Source: Epiperipatus broadwayi
Lineage: Eukaryota > Onychophora > Udeonychophora > Euonychophora > Peripatidae
Length of the DNA: 64,000 nt
Reading direction: 5' to 3'
Assembly (NCBI GenBank): GCA_028023455.1
Contig: JAQFVV010006353.1
Location: 1,986,001-2,050,000 of the forward strand
Below, in pieces: positions 1 to 11,850 of this stretch. Position numbers and translations under genes: made by a program. Below the pieces are notes generated by a model, which was given only the letters and a program-made list of their open reading frames with translations, had not been told where the DNA came from and searched no databases. Within the stretch, counting starts at the first letter, position 1; each line of letters opens with the position of its first letter.

Positions 1-331
1 TCTTAGTTTGTTAGAGAAAATATAAATGAAAAAAGAAAGGAATGATTTTCCTTCCTGGACACTTTTTAAAAGAAGTTTTACAACAACAACAACAAAAAAG
101 AGATTAGAACAGGAAAGTATTATGGAATGTTTTTAGTGAAAATCATGAGGCAATTAGATTTTTTTTTTCCGAATTTCAAATTGTAAAGAATAAAATCCAT
201 GAGGAAAAGATTGAAACTATGATTAAAACGAGAACTAATTTATTAAAGATGGCAAACTTTATAAAATACTTTGCAATTGGTTAAAAGTGTGTTCAATGAA
301 TGCTTTGACATATATCATATATACATAAAGG
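1..331. other. AT-rich spacer, no gene seen
   Basis: Low-complexity A/T-rich DNA with a short (CAA)n run near 80-95. No conserved domain, splice-like exon or repeat family was recognised. The short open frame that begins near 271 continues into the reverse-oriented SINE at 347-454 and is not a gene. Confidence 0.6.
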
Positions 332-346
332 GACTACTATTAATTT

Positions 347-454
347 TTTTTTCATATGTCATAGCATCGGCTGGGAGGCGAACCCACAACCGTCTGCAAC
401 CAACTACTTGCTTGCAAGGCGGCTGCGATGACCTCTCGGCTAACAACGCTTGAC
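347..454 (-). repeat. tRNA-derived SINE, long-variable-arm type (SINE-B copy 1)
   Basis: Read on the minus strand this is a tRNA-like body starting TCAAGCGTTG. It has a box A-like GTTAGCCGAGAGGTCA, an anticodon-loop-like CTTGCAA, a long type II variable region and a box B-like GGGTTCGCCTCCC. It ends in GACATATG plus a short A-rich tail. A 15-bp perfect direct repeat, GACTACTATTAATTT, flanks it at 332-346 and 455-469, which is a target-site duplication. The element is only about 108 bp, essentially a tRNA-like head with a tail and no separate body. It is one of four SINE-B copies in the window (others at 29073, 31057 and 38377). It is probably mobilised by a LINE in trans; the partner is unknown. 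Confidence 0.85.
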
Positions 455-534
455 GACTACTATTAATTTAATTACAAGAAATAAATGATATGCAAAAAAA
501 GTATAAAATACAATTATATAAAATCATTCAATTC

Positions 535-690
535 AGTCTATAAAATTAACATTATTACACTTTGATTTACAAGTGTCAAATTATCAGCTCTCACAAATTT
601 GACGTCACCAATTCAGATAAATACATCAATACACATTACTAATCATTTATTAAACTAGAGTTTATCATTAGTCAAGAAATACATTTTAAA
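535..690 (-). repeat. R24 interspersed repeat, fragment in reverse
   Basis: The reverse complement matches parts of the repeat at 1640-1925 and 24424-25240. Shared blocks include the TGACACTTGTAAATCAAA region and the alternating TAATGATTA stretch. No coding potential is visible. The boundaries are approximate because the family is AT-rich and diverged. Confidence 0.5.
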
Positions 691-1639
691 CCTTAATTAA
701 AGATTAATGCATGTTTATAAATATGCATAAATATGCAAAATATCCTACCGTGGATTGATAATGGTTGATGATGATGCAGAATACTGGATTTCATCACTCT
801 TTTATGATGTATGTAATATATTTTTTTTACATATACAGTATAACTACAAACTACACTATATTTTGTTCCAAGCTCCTTCACATTTAAACTTATATAGTAT
901 ATAGTAGTTCACATTTTCCCAATAAACAATGATTAGAATACAGATTGTTTATTGAAGTGGATGTATACAGTACATTTCAACATGTACACACACATATATA
1001 TATATATAACAGTGAGACTTTTTATATGTATAGGGTGCGTATATAAATCGAATTATAATATAAACAAAATTTAAAAATATAATAATATAATTATTAATAA
1101 TAAATTGGGTAAATACATTTATATATATTTTACAGTGTGTGTGTGTTCACTCATGTATTCACTGAAACAATAAGAATAAGCAATAAGTACTGTATTTTTA
1201 TTTTAAAACTAAATAGAGAAGGTCTGACTTTCATTCTATTAAATACATTCTAGGCAATATATTGTTTTCAATAACTTTTTCTCTTATAGAAACAAAGCAG
1301 ATTATTCTTTTTATCAAGAAATTATGATCTTTCTAATTATTTTTAAATCAGTTTTAACTTATGTTCTAAAATTTTGTAAAACTTTTAGCATTAATCTCAG
1401 AAAATATTTCATTATGCAAAATACTACCCACCAAATTCAGAGTGGATAATAAAGGAAAAAATAAAATGTTTATGCTTCAATATAATATACAGTGTTCTGA
1501 GGCTTAAAACAGCTATTGACGATTTTGCTTTTTTTTTTTTAAACTGTGGCACTCGGCCAAGAAAAAATGACTGCTGAATATTATGTATTTACATTTTAGT
1601 TTGTTTACATTTTCCTTTGAATAGCATATAAGTGATGTC
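691..1639. other. AT-rich spacer, no gene seen
   Basis: Contains short AT and GT microsatellite runs near 990-1010 and 1136-1146 and homopolymer T/A tracts. No protein family, RNA gene or repeat family was recognised on either strand. Confidence 0.5.
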
Positions 1640-1925
1640 ATATAGTTAAAAACAGCATAGGTCATAGATCCCTAGTACTTAAATCTTACACTTCAACACA
1701 TATTCCTGAAACATATGAACAAAGCCCAGATATCAACTTCAAACTTGAGTAAAAGATTAATGTATTGATTTAATTTACATCTGAATTAAGGATAATCTCT
1801 AGTTTAATAAATAAGTAATAATAATTATTAATGTATCAATCTAAGGTATATGGAGTCAAAAGTGTGGGTGTAGGAAGTTTGGCACTTTTAAATCAAAGTG
1901 TAACAGTTTGATATTGATAAATACT
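1640..1925 (+). repeat. R24 interspersed repeat
   Basis: Shares ordered blocks with 24424-25240. These are a CTTCA.CACATATTC.TGAA.CATATGAA block, a GGATAATCTCTAGTTT block, and a block resembling GGCACTTTTAAATCAAA...TAACAGTTT. The order is conserved, which argues for a dispersed repeat rather than chance AT similarity. It has no open frame and no recognised superfamily. Confidence 0.55.
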
Positions 1926-4623
1926 GAACAAATAAATGAAGATATGTGTAAGAGATTGCAATCTAGGCTAATTGGATGAGTGCTTGTTCAACATGATATG
2001 CATTCTGGGAGTCATTCATCTTATTCAGATGTCTTTAATGATATGTTTCAAGAATGTTTAACATAGAGGAAGTTTTAAATATATATTTAAAACCTAACAT
2101 CTCTTTTCCAAACCAAACATCACATGATTCTCAGGTGATCTTCACAATCATTTTAAGAATAGCAATACAAGTTAATATTCTCAGGTATCTATTGTAATAT
2201 TGAGTAACTAATACATATTAGATGCTGGTAAAATATTTAAATCTTCAACAGGTCTTAGATGGCTTCTGGTAGTGAATGTAATGAAATCTGATGAAGACTG
2301 TTAGATATAAACTAGTCTTGGAATTTGGATATGGAACTGTCATCTAATGGCTACTGATTACACAAGGTTACATGAAAGAGCTCTGAAATAGGATAAATAC
2401 AATTTATTACTGCTTTTGATACCATTTTCCTGGTGAATGTAGCATATTCTGAATAAATTGATTTAATTACCAATATATTCATAAATTATTTGCTACAGAA
2501 TTGCTCTAAATCACTTAAAATTATTACTAAAAAATTTCCATATCATCCCTGAAAGCAACATGTCTCCTATTTTTTTTAGTGTTATATATTATTTATCAGT
2601 GATTATCAAATGTTAGGATAATTTGATCCCCAAATCTGTGTAATTAGCTAAGAAAACTGATTTGTGATTCAAAGCTGGAAAAAATGCCATATGCTGTATT
2701 GATATGGAAAAGCTAACCTATCATTTTAGAATTTTCCTTGTTTGCTATTTGTCTTTTGATTCATATATCTGTTTCTTTTTCTTTTATAGCTTTACTGTGC
2801 TGCTTACATGCTTTTTTTGAAACCTTATGATTACAACTCTTTTATCTCTCTATATATGATTAATATCTTTTTTCTTATTTCTTTATATAAATCTCAATCT
2901 GTTAACTCTTTTTATAAAAGTATATAATGCTAAAGCACTCATTGGCTCTGAGTTCAGATGAAAAGGTATAAATTAATAAACATAAACTAATTAATTCCAC
3001 CGAGCCAGCTTTTGGTAGAACACTGCCAGAATTATAATTCTGAATAAAGTTATGCAGTATGGGTAAATTTATATAATTGATATAATATACAAATGAGACA
3101 CAATATGCAAATAAGTCAGATATTCCATTTTTTAAACAATGGAACATATAAATCTTTTTTGTTGGTGAAATGTGAATCCTTGCAATTTCCCAAGCCCTCT
3201 TTCTACTTTCCTTTCCTATTGCCTTTTTCTGAACTAACACTTGATGGAGAAAACATGTTACCCTTTACTTTTCTCTTTGATGCTTATAAAATTCCAATAT
3301 ATCTAAATTTTAGTATTAATAAAAATAAACAATAACATATTCTTTTATACATTTTATACAATACAAATGTAATATTTTATAGTGCCATATTTTCGAAAAT
3401 AGCTGATAATTTTGATGGCCTAGTACTCTCCTTCAGAACCACTTTCACAGTACTTATTATTCAATTGACTGTTTTGACTGTCTAACAGTTTTTTCAGTTC
3501 TTTTCATTATTTCACATTTTAATTTTAATGGTTTCAATGCTTTCAGTGCTTTAAGTTTCACTTTTTAGGTATTCCAATGGTCTCTGTTGCTTTAAAGTGT
3601 AAGTATAATTTATATTATGTTGTGTGATGGTTTGTAGTGATTCTTATCTATAAAGCTATGATTTTAATGTATTAATTAAAAAAAAACCCAAAAGATATCA
3701 GCATTATATAGACGTTTATAGACCTTTGTGCATGAGTGAAAGCTCCTTCTATTGTTATTACAAAACTATGAAGGAAGTGATTTAGAAATGAGATTTATAA
3801 TTGGATGATGTTTTAAATTGTTTTACTATGGATATAAATAAGATCAAAAATGTGATTTTTGTAATTGTTAATGATTACAACAATGTTATAAAAGATATTA
3901 GAAAATCAAAAACTATGTCACTAATAGAGGACTATCTTTGAAAACATTTTACTATTAAAAAGACCACTCTTAGAAAGTATATTTTGAGAAACCTGAGAAA
4001 CTGGAAGCAGTCTCTACTGGATAAAAAAATTCTTTTGTGAAAACTGTGAGTAAAATATTGTTTGAAATTTTAATAATAATAAATAATTTTTTAAATTTTA
4101 GAATTTTTTAGTTTCTTTGATAATAAATAATTCTAAATATATCATTTTTTAATAGCATAAAATTCTAATATATAATATTTCGTCCTTCTAACTTTTTGAA
4201 TAGGCATTAACGTCCACTGGTAACATGTTCTGTTATTTCAGGTAAGAACTTCAAATTTGATATTTATTTTCATATGTTTTAAATGTTAAATATTAATTTT
4301 TTTTAGGTATAATCATTTGAAAATTGATATATATTTAAAAAAATTAAAATTATTAATATAATTTATAGAAAAATTGTGAAAATAAAGATATGCAAAATGG
4401 TGTACTGTGTAATGGAATATTCACTAGATTCTATTTATAGTTTAATAGGCAGATACATTAATCAAAGTAGTTAAATAGTAAAAGGAATATTGAACAGTTT
4501 GCAATGGTAACTGTTTTTGAAAGGGTGGAATTATGTTTATATTGTGTGAAGAATGTGTCATTATTGTTTATTTACATGTTAGTGAAAGAAAATAAAAATA
4601 TTTAGTCATTACATCTATTTTTC
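1926..4623. other. AT-rich spacer, no gene seen
   Basis: About 2.7 kb of AT-rich DNA. Two overlapping open frames of about 110 and 80 residues lie on opposite strands at 2902-3335, but neither resembles a protein family and their composition is that of AT-rich noncoding DNA. No tRNA-like promoter, transposon end or tandem array was recognised. Confidence 0.5.
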
Positions 4624-4638
4624 TAACATGTTTTCTCA

Positions 4639-5242
4639 CATGATCACCATTTCATATGCTTACACATGCTATTAATAAAAGTACCAAACTCTAAATACAG
4701 TAGTGCCATAATCAATGGATGCAGGAAAGTTTATGCATAAAACTCTTCTTTTGTGCTCACTCATCCAACACCCCCAGGCTATTTTCTAGTTTGTGGCATT
4801 TGTCAGTGAGGAATCTTGGATTTGAGAGTCCTGCACCTAGATCTTAGGATTGAATGCAACCCCCAGCCATCAGTAGAATCATAGTGACTGTGATTTTTGA
4901 AAAACAAAAGACATCAAAATGTATCAATGCTGAACTAAGTTCAGATCTGTATAACTATACAAGCAGATGAGCTTTGGTTGGAAACATCGTGGTGTTTTCA
5001 TGTTGGGCTTCTAGATTTATAATTAATCAAATAAGTAAAAGAGGCTGTTGGAGGATCACATTAGATCCTAAGATCTAGCTGCAGTGCTCTCAAATCCAAG
5101 GCTCCACACTGATGAAAGCCACAAGCTAGAAACTAATCTGGAGATGTTGGATGAGGCGATAGATAGGAATTTTATGCACAAATCTTCTTGCATCCATTGA
5201 TTGCTTTGGCATGCAATGAGTGGCACTACTGTATGGAGAGTT
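4639..5242. mobile_element. Foldback element FB-M copy 1
   Basis: Inverted-repeat element. The left arm (about 4680-4870) and right arm (about 5045-5240) are complementary over the blocks TACAGTAGTGCCA, ATCAATGGATGCA, the hammerhead-like block and CCTAGATCTTAGGAT. A perfect 15-bp direct repeat TAACATGTTTTCTCA flanks it at 4624-4638 and 5243-5257. One end is long (CATGATCACCATTTC...) and the other stops shortly after CTGTATGGAGAGTT, the same asymmetry as other copies. The right arm carries a + strand CTGATGA...GAAAC motif at about 5109-5134. Stem I is partly broken, and the cleavage-type triplet reads ATC. There is no coding capacity. Confidence 0.8.
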
Positions 5243-5257
5243 TAACATGTTTTCTCA

Positions 5258-5745
5258 TTTTTATCAGAGCAGTTATAATTTGATTCCAAATAAAATTTCA
5301 TATCTAATAATATAAAAATCTAATATACAAAAGTAAGAAGCAAATAACACTATGTCAGCTGAGACTAATATCATGATATCGGAAAAATTATTTTATGGAG
5401 TTTTAAACTTGAATATATATATATATATATAATTTTTTGCAGCTGGCATCTATGCTAATATGGACTGGTTTTCAAATGTAATTTGCTCACAATACATTTT
5501 GTTTAAAACTTAATTCTACCAATTTAGTAAATCAGAACAAAGGTTTGAGTATGCATATACCTATAAATGCATAAACAATTAATGAGGATAAAATGACTTA
5601 TGCATTTGGTTTTTTATGCACACACATCCAAATAATAAAAATATTGATTGAATGAATGATACATTTTTAGAAACACATTTCTAATATATGCAAACTGTAT
5701 TAATAAAAAAAATCGATTTAAGCATAATTGAAAATTTGAACATTT
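5258..5745. other. AT-rich spacer with (AT)n run
   Basis: Holds an (AT)n tract at about 5413-5432. No gene or recognised repeat otherwise. Confidence 0.5.
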
Positions 5746-5760
5746 AAAAATGAATAGGTG

Positions 5761-5851
5761 TCAAGGGTTGGTGGACGAGTGGTCAGCACAGCTGCCTTAC
5801 AAGCAGTTGTCCCGGGTTCGCTTCCCGGCCAATGCTTTGACACATAAAAGG
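5761..5851 (+). repeat. tRNA-derived SINE, short type (SINE-A copy 1)
   Basis: A near-complete tRNA-like body starts TCAAGGGTTGGTGG. The box A-like region is TGGACGAGTGGTCAGC. The anticodon stem CTGC/GCAG closes a CTTACAA loop (UAC, valine-like). A perfect T-arm CCGGG/CCCGG encloses the box B-like GGGTTCGCTTCC. It ends with TGACACATAAAAGG. A perfect 15-bp target duplication AAAAATGAATAGGTG lies at 5746-5760 and 5852-5866. The acceptor-like ends pair weakly (GTTGG with CCAAT). It differs from SINE-B by lacking the extra variable-arm segment. It is a retroposed copy and not a functional tRNA gene. Confidence 0.87.
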
Positions 5852-5866
5852 AAAAATGAATAGGTG

Positions 5867-6426
5867 AATTGTAAAGAACTTGGATATACTATAGGATATT
5901 TTTCGGACAGAAATACATCTCTTTGAGATATTACTTGATATATAGTTAGCTGAAACATCAAAGACGTTAATTACATTATCGAAACAAGTACTTTGAACAA
6001 ATGCTAGATGTAAAAATAAAATAAATCAGAATGCTTTTTACAACAGTTGAAAGATATGTTCATCACTCTTATTTTTAAAGTAAAAGTAAAAAAAATATAC
6101 GTATAGATAAATTAAAGTGTTTTCAAAAACATCATCGAAAGATTTCACATACATGCATTTTAATAAAGGGTATTTTTGGCTTTAAAATAGGGTAGAGTTA
6201 TTCATTTGGATGTTTCATCTTTTAACAAAAATGTCAGTTAAATAACAAGTGAGTGTAATACAAATTGTTACCCTTTCACATTCTATTTTCAGCATGTCTT
6301 TATAATGTAAATAGGGTCTGCCTCTGTCATGAAACCATATTTAAGTTTCAGAAAATGTTTTTTTTTTTGCAATAGCCCTAGTATAGGTGAAATTTGGAAG
6401 TTACTGAAACCTCCCAGTCAGTTATT
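5867..6426. other. AT-rich spacer, no gene seen
   Basis: AT-rich DNA without a recognised gene, RNA or repeat family. Confidence 0.5.
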
Positions 6427-6625
6427 TGTAAACAAACACTGTAAATAATAAAAAAGTATAGAGTGAATCTCAGCTTGGATCATATGTAAGCATTCAATTT
6501 ATTTACATAATGCAGAACATGAATAACATTTAGTAACATAATTTCTTATGTTAACATATGTCATTCACACTTTGCATTGTAATAAGGCAATAAATTGAAT
6601 GCTTACACACAATCTAAGCTAAAGT
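6427..6625. repeat. Inverted-repeat element (GTAAAC family) copy 1
   Basis: The block TGTAAGCATTCAATTTATT at about 6485-6503 is mirrored by AATAAATTGAATGCTTAC at about 6589-6606, giving a hairpin of roughly 130 bp. The left part resembles 27485-27615 and 32230-32340 (GTAAAC.AACA...ATAGA.TGA...CAGC...CATA..TAAGCATTC). It is probably a small non-autonomous transposon. No target duplication was identified with confidence. Confidence 0.5.
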
Positions 6626-6640
6626 ACAGGTGGGATCTAC

Positions 6641-9594
6641 TCTGTATTTTCATTTATTGACGGAATTGCAGTAGTTTACATATAGCTCACTGGAGTTTCC
6701 ACATAAAAAAGCATTTTGAGGAAGTACATTACTGTTCATCCACTTAACATATCTTATCTAACAAAGGTGTGCTTTAATAGTTGTAGCATCAATAGGATCA
6801 CATCCATAAAGATGATGAAGACAATATTTCATTTTATCAGTGCTTTGACATCTTATCCACAGCATATCACAAGAATTCAAATCACTCTCCTATGTATCTA
6901 TTTCATAAATAATCCTCACTCTTAGGTGATGTAGAGGTAACACATATATGAATCTGCACCTACTGTGTTGACTTCTCATTACATCTTGTCATGCTATTCT
7001 CATAAAAGTAAGCTACTGGTTTCCATCTCCTTTTAATATCTTGTAAAAGTATGAATAATCATCATACTGATGAAAGATGTCATTCTGTCACCATGATCAT
7101 GGAGATTCATATATTAGATACCTCTAGCAAACCTGAAATTTGAAGGTTTTTTTAATGAAATCCATGCATAGTGAAAGAGTTCTGATCTAAGTTTCTGCAC
7201 TAGTAAATGGTTGTGATAGGGTACAGCTGAGAAAAAAGATGATAAAGAACCAGAAAAAATTGGAAAATGTACCATTTAATTTTATGGTCTTGCCATCAAG
7301 GTTTAAATATCACACACAACATTCCTAAATTATTCAGAAATGCATGTCTTTTAAAAAAAAAATCTATTGTAGAAAAAGCTAAGTTACATTATCGCAAGAT
7401 TTTGAATAAACAGATTAAAATATCAACATGTGATATGTTTGAACATATTTGTGGTTCCTCTTTGGTTTACATAATCTTTTTAAATCTTAATGCTTTTAAG
7501 ATATTCATTAACAGTAGCTTACTTTTTGGCAGGTAGGCTATTTTTTACAGCAAGAGTGAAGATCTTTGATATAAAGAGGTTTCAGTAATTAAACAAATGG
7601 CAATGCATAAAGAGATTATTTTAAGGCAATATTAAATTTTGTACCTAAGGTCTGTTAACACTTTTCTGAATACCAATCCATGTTCCTTTAAAACAGCAAT
7701 CTTAGTCTTAAAGCTTTAAGAAAATTTTCCATTGCAAGACAAGGCACTTGGAATTAAAGATGTATACGGACAATGCTACCAGTAGACATATGCTTATCCC
7801 AGTAATCAAACCATGCATGCTATTGTACTGTTTTTCATTATGAATGGGAAAAATCATGGATAGCTTATCAGTTATGCTCCACTCAGGAATTTATTAGTCT
7901 GTCATGCCTGATTTTAAGGTTTCACGACCATTCTGAATAACAGTGAAGATCATCCCCTTCTCAGGATGACAGGACTTTTGAGTGCCTACCTTATCAAGTA
8001 TTGATGATAGGTTCCGTACCTACGATAATGGTTATGGCAATGAGGAATCAGGGTTCAAATCTAAAATGAGAGCCTAAAGTAAACAAATATCCAAGGAAGG
8101 CAACAGGCAAAACAAATTACAAATTTGGTAAAAAAGAGAATAATCATGAAAAAACAATGGTCCAAGATTCTTAATGAGATCTTGTAATCGTAATAAGATG
8201 TTTCAAATGTTCAAGATGAAGATATATCGGAGAATGTCTGATGCCTGCAGCTATGGCAGTTCCTGCTCTGATAGCATATATTAATCACTGTGGCAAAACA
8301 GCTTATATATGAATTTGAGTTGAATAGGCAACTGTCCCTACATACTGAGTTTCAGGGCAACAACAATATTGCATAAATGCCCATGGTATTTTTGTTTGAG
8401 TATCCATTGCAGTTGGCTACCAAATGTGTCTTTAAAGCTTAAAGTTCCCATTCTTTATCTTTCTACCTTTAATTTTTCCTCTTCAGGAATTAGTCTTCAT
8501 ACTTATTTACAAGTGACTATTAATCAACTAATTAATAGTATCCCTACATGGTTTAAAATAGAGATAGAATGATGGAACCTAGGGATGAAGGTTCATGGAT
8601 CATGTCTCAATAATGATGCAGTCTTAATTCTTTAACTCAGAGCAACAGATTAGCTGATTGTTATTATTTTTTTCTTAATAACACAAATATTTCTGAGCCA
8701 AATTATTTTCAGGTAATAAATTATTTAAGGATGAAAGATTTATTCTGAGACGACGTTTAAAATTAATGAATTGATTAATCCACATTAACAACTCCAATGT
8801 AAAATCCAACCATGCAAGTATTTTAAATTAATAGTTATTAAAATTTGAACTAAAAAATAAAACTAAAAAATGCAAGCTATACATAATATTAGCTTTATTT
8901 ATGTTTTGCAGTTTTTGTTATATAAGTTTTTACTATTATTATTAAATTTAAAATCCAATAAATAAGAATTAAAAAAAAAAAAAAAATTCCACTGCTAAAA
9001 ATAAAAAGATTGAATATTTTTTCATTATGGAAAGAAAAAAGTTTTTAAAATGGCAATTTAACATTTTTTTTAAAATATTAAAATAAATCTTACCTCAGCT
9101 ATAAAGTAGTATAAAAATACTCTCCTCTTCTCAAATTTAAAGTGCAAAGATTCGCTATAAAATGTTCGGGTTATATTAATAATAACACTGACTTCATGTA
9201 TATATGTAAAATGAAATAAAGTATTCAGTGGCAAACTAGTCTGGGAATATAGAATAGGACAGCCATTGGATAGGGATTTATTAAGTACTATCACCTGACA
9301 TCTATTAGTTTCTAAGGCTTACAATAGGTGGCGTAGTTGTAGTGAAAGAAAAAATAAGCTACTGAAACAGCTAAGAGTAAGCTAAATGCATGTGAAAGAA
9401 TCATGTGATATTTTACTGGAAATAAAGTATTGTGATGAAGAAAGCTATAACATACAAATCTAGTTTAGGAGAGGTAGTACTCCTTCTATGAAGATTTTTT
9501 TTTTAATCAAAATTTTTACTTATTATTATTATTATTGAGAATAATTGAATGGCTTGTTGCTCAGTAATTTACAAGAAGTTCGAACATCATAATT
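6641..9594. other. AT-rich spacer, no gene seen
   Basis: About 3 kb with several short open frames of fewer than 90 codons, none resembling a known family. It includes a poly-A run near 8970-8985 and an ATT microsatellite near 9520-9535. Confidence 0.5.
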
Positions 9595-9665
9595 GATAAA
9601 TGTGGGTTATGATCAATGCACTTTGGATTCCAAGGTCTGAGTCTGTACCACTGCTTGACCACAGA
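9595..9665 (-). repeat. tRNA-like SINE fragment
   Basis: On the minus strand the sequence reads GGTCAAGCAGTGGTACAGAC...CTTGGAATCC. This resembles a box A followed by an anticodon arm of the glutamine-like tRNA SINE type also seen around 31.7-32.0 kb and 47.6 kb. It is short and diverged, and no flanking duplication was found. Confidence 0.4.
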
Positions 9666-9694
9666 GGGAATTTTATTGTTATTGAATGTTGTCG

Positions 9695-10410
9695 ATATTT
9701 AAGAAATAGTGCATTATTGGAGATTGACTTCTGTTTAAATATTTTCAAAGTTTTCAGTGCTTTATAATAATAGATTTACATTTATAAGTCATGTTGTCTA
9801 ATCAGAGATGGTTATAAATGAGACACTGTCTTTCTCCAGCTATAGTTTAAATAGATTTGTATAATTGAATATTTGATTATAATATCAGGCACACAATAGC
9901 CTCAAGCCCTGATTTAAGCATGGTCTGTAAGAGTTGGTGTATATAGAATGTATGCTCTAAACTTAAGTGATTCACTTAAGATTTTTAAACTTTTACGAGC
10001 GAGTGAGTGCACGGAGATTTATAATATTTAAGAAATAGTGCATTATTAGAGATGGACTTCTGTTTGAATATTTTCAAAGTTTTCAACACTTTATAATAAT
10101 AGATTTACATTTAGAAGTCATTTGTCTAATCATAGGTGGTTAAAAATGTGACTATGTCTTTTTCCTGTGATAGTTTAAATAGATTTGTACAAGTGAATAT
10201 TTGATTATAACATCAGACACACAATAGACTCAAGTCCTGATTTAAGCATGGTCTGTAAGAGTTGGTGTATATAGAATGTACACTCTAAACATAAGTGATT
10301 CATTTAAGTTTTTTAAACTCTTACCTGAGGGAGAGTGTGCAGAGATTTATAATATTTAAGAAATAGCGCATATAGCAGAAATTGACTTCCATTTGAATAT
10401 TAACATTTGT
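9695..10410 (+). repeat. Tandem repeat, ~329-bp unit, 2.2 copies
   Basis: The block ATATTTAAGAAATAG recurs at 9695, 10024 and 10352, giving spacings of 329 and 328 bp. The first two units match along almost their whole length, including TTTAAGCATGGTCTGTAAG and TTGGTGTATATAGAATGTA. The third is truncated. The CTCAAG.CCTGATTTAAGCATGGTC stretch also resembles the terminal arm of the foldback at 62450-63060, so the unit probably derives from a dispersed repeat. Confidence 0.85.
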
Positions 10411-11203
10411 ATAGATAGACCTATTGTTTATTTGATTTATTAGGCTCCTAGAAACCAAACCATATCATTGTTGACATCCTATTGTTTCATCACGATCAAC
10501 CTTTTGAATATTATATCCTTTTTTAATGATTTAGGATCATCTCATTGGCAAAAAATAAGACAATATTAATCCAGTATTCATGGATCTAAAAGGTCCCTGG
10601 TTTTATTCTTATGCTATTACTATAACTGGTAAGGCCAGAAAAGTCCGAGAAAGAGAGAATAATACTCTTCAAAATACTATGCTACTGACCTGCATGCTAT
10701 TACTAACCAAAATGTATATGAAAGTTTAAAGTTTGAATTTTTCTAAAAGACAATTAACATTAAATACTAGATGATGAGAATAATAAATACAATTATGTTT
10801 ATTTTTAGATTTAATTCACTAAATATATTATAAAATCAGTTTTGCTACAACAGTCCTTTAATGTGAAAGATTTTCATGACATTACAGTCATCCACCAAAA
10901 TAAAACTTATTTCAATCTTTTATTAGAACCAGTCTTTGGATTTTTTTTCATTATAATTGTTACTCCAGATTATCCATCCTCACTAATTTCTGTCTGTCTG
11001 CTGTTTTTGATTTTACTACATAATAAATAGATTAACCCAACTTAGCCAAATAAATTTGAAGAGATGTCGGTTCCATTCATAGTGCTCTGTCATATTACAT
11101 AAAAAAAACACAAAACACTACAGGAATAATTTCAATTTTCAGTTGCATTTTAAAGATTAACCATAACCTATGCAAATATAACAACCATTCAATTTCCATC
11201 AAT
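10411..11203. other. AT-rich spacer, no gene seen
   Basis: No recognised gene or repeat. An open frame of 62 codons near 10842 has no family resemblance. Confidence 0.5.
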
Positions 11204-11215
11204 AATGTAAAAGTG

Positions 11216-11724
11216 TTATTAAAACAGGCAAAACTCTCCATACAGTAGTGCCACTCAGCGCAAGCCAGAATAATCAATGGATGCCAGAAGGCTTGTGCAT
11301 AAAATTCCTATCTAGTGTCTACTCACCTAATCTCCCCAGACTAGTTTCTAGCTTGTGGCTTTCATCAGTGAGGAGTCTTGGATTTGAGAGCATGGCACCT
11401 AGATCTTAGGATCTAAAGCAACCCTCCAACAGCCACCTTTTACATCTACTTAACTACAAAACTATGAGAATAAAATTGAAAACACAATATTTTCAATCCA
11501 AGCTCATTAGCTTATATAGTCATATAAGGTGGCTGCTGGAAGTTGCGTTAGATCTTAAGATCTAGGTGTAGTTCTTTCAGATCCAAGGCTTTTCACCGAT
11601 GAAAGGATTTTATGCACAAGGCTTCTAACCTCCATTGATTACTCTGGCTTGTACTGAGTGGCAGTACTGTATGGAGAGTTTTTGCCTGTTTTATATGAAC
11701 AAGCATAAGAAATGGTGATCATGT
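11216..11724. mobile_element. Foldback element FB-M copy 2
   Basis: The left arm 11221-11284 (AAAACAGGCAAAACTCTCC...) is mirrored by the right arm 11629-11692 (...GGAGAGTTTTTGCCTGTTTT), about 60 bp nearly complementary. A 12-bp direct repeat flanks the element: AATGTAAAAGTG at 11204-11215 and AATGTAAAGGTG at 11725-11736, one mismatch. The long end (AAGCATAAGAAATGGTGATCATG) is on the right, so this copy is opposite in orientation to copies at 4.6, 39.0 and 57.1 kb. The left half holds an intact hammerhead-like motif on the minus strand. The right half is internally deleted. There is no open frame. Confidence 0.85.
11332..11375 (-). ncRNA. Hammerhead-ribozyme-like motif (FB-M copy 2)
   Basis: On the minus strand the order is CTCCTCA, CTGATGA, AAGC-CACAA-GCTA, GAAA, CTAGTC, TGGGGAG. 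Stem I pairs CTCCTCA with TGGGGAG over 7 bp, including one G-U pair. CTGATGA and GAAA are the two conserved core boxes. Stem II is AGC/GCT with an A-A mismatch where the canonical closing 10.1-11.1 pair would be. Stem III is reduced to the palindrome ACTAGT, and GTC is the expected cleavage triplet. A minimal stem III is what dimer-acting Penelope-type hammerheads show. Activity is untested, and the A-A mismatch could weaken it. Confidence 0.6.
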
Positions 11725-11781
11725 AATGTAAAGGTGACCAATTTAACGTAAAAGACAAATATTTAGCACTGTATTTATTTA

Positions 11782-11850
11782 CAATAAGCTATTTCAACAT
11801 GGCTATATGCTAAACCAATAAGCTATTTCAACATGGCTATATGCTAAACC
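11782..11850 (+). repeat. Perfect 34-bp tandem duplication
   Basis: The unit beginning AATAAGCTATTTCAACATGG occurs twice in immediate succession (11783-11816 and 11817-11850) without a mismatch, so the duplication is recent. Confidence 0.9.

Noticed and set aside
2902-3335. Overlapping 112- and 80-codon open frames on opposite strands
   Set aside because: No domain, composition typical of AT-rich noncoding DNA, and no splice or promoter context; consistent with chance.
5761-5851. Functional tRNA-Val(UAC) gene
   Set aside because: The D-arm and acceptor ends pair poorly, and target duplications with a tail show it is a retroposed SINE copy.
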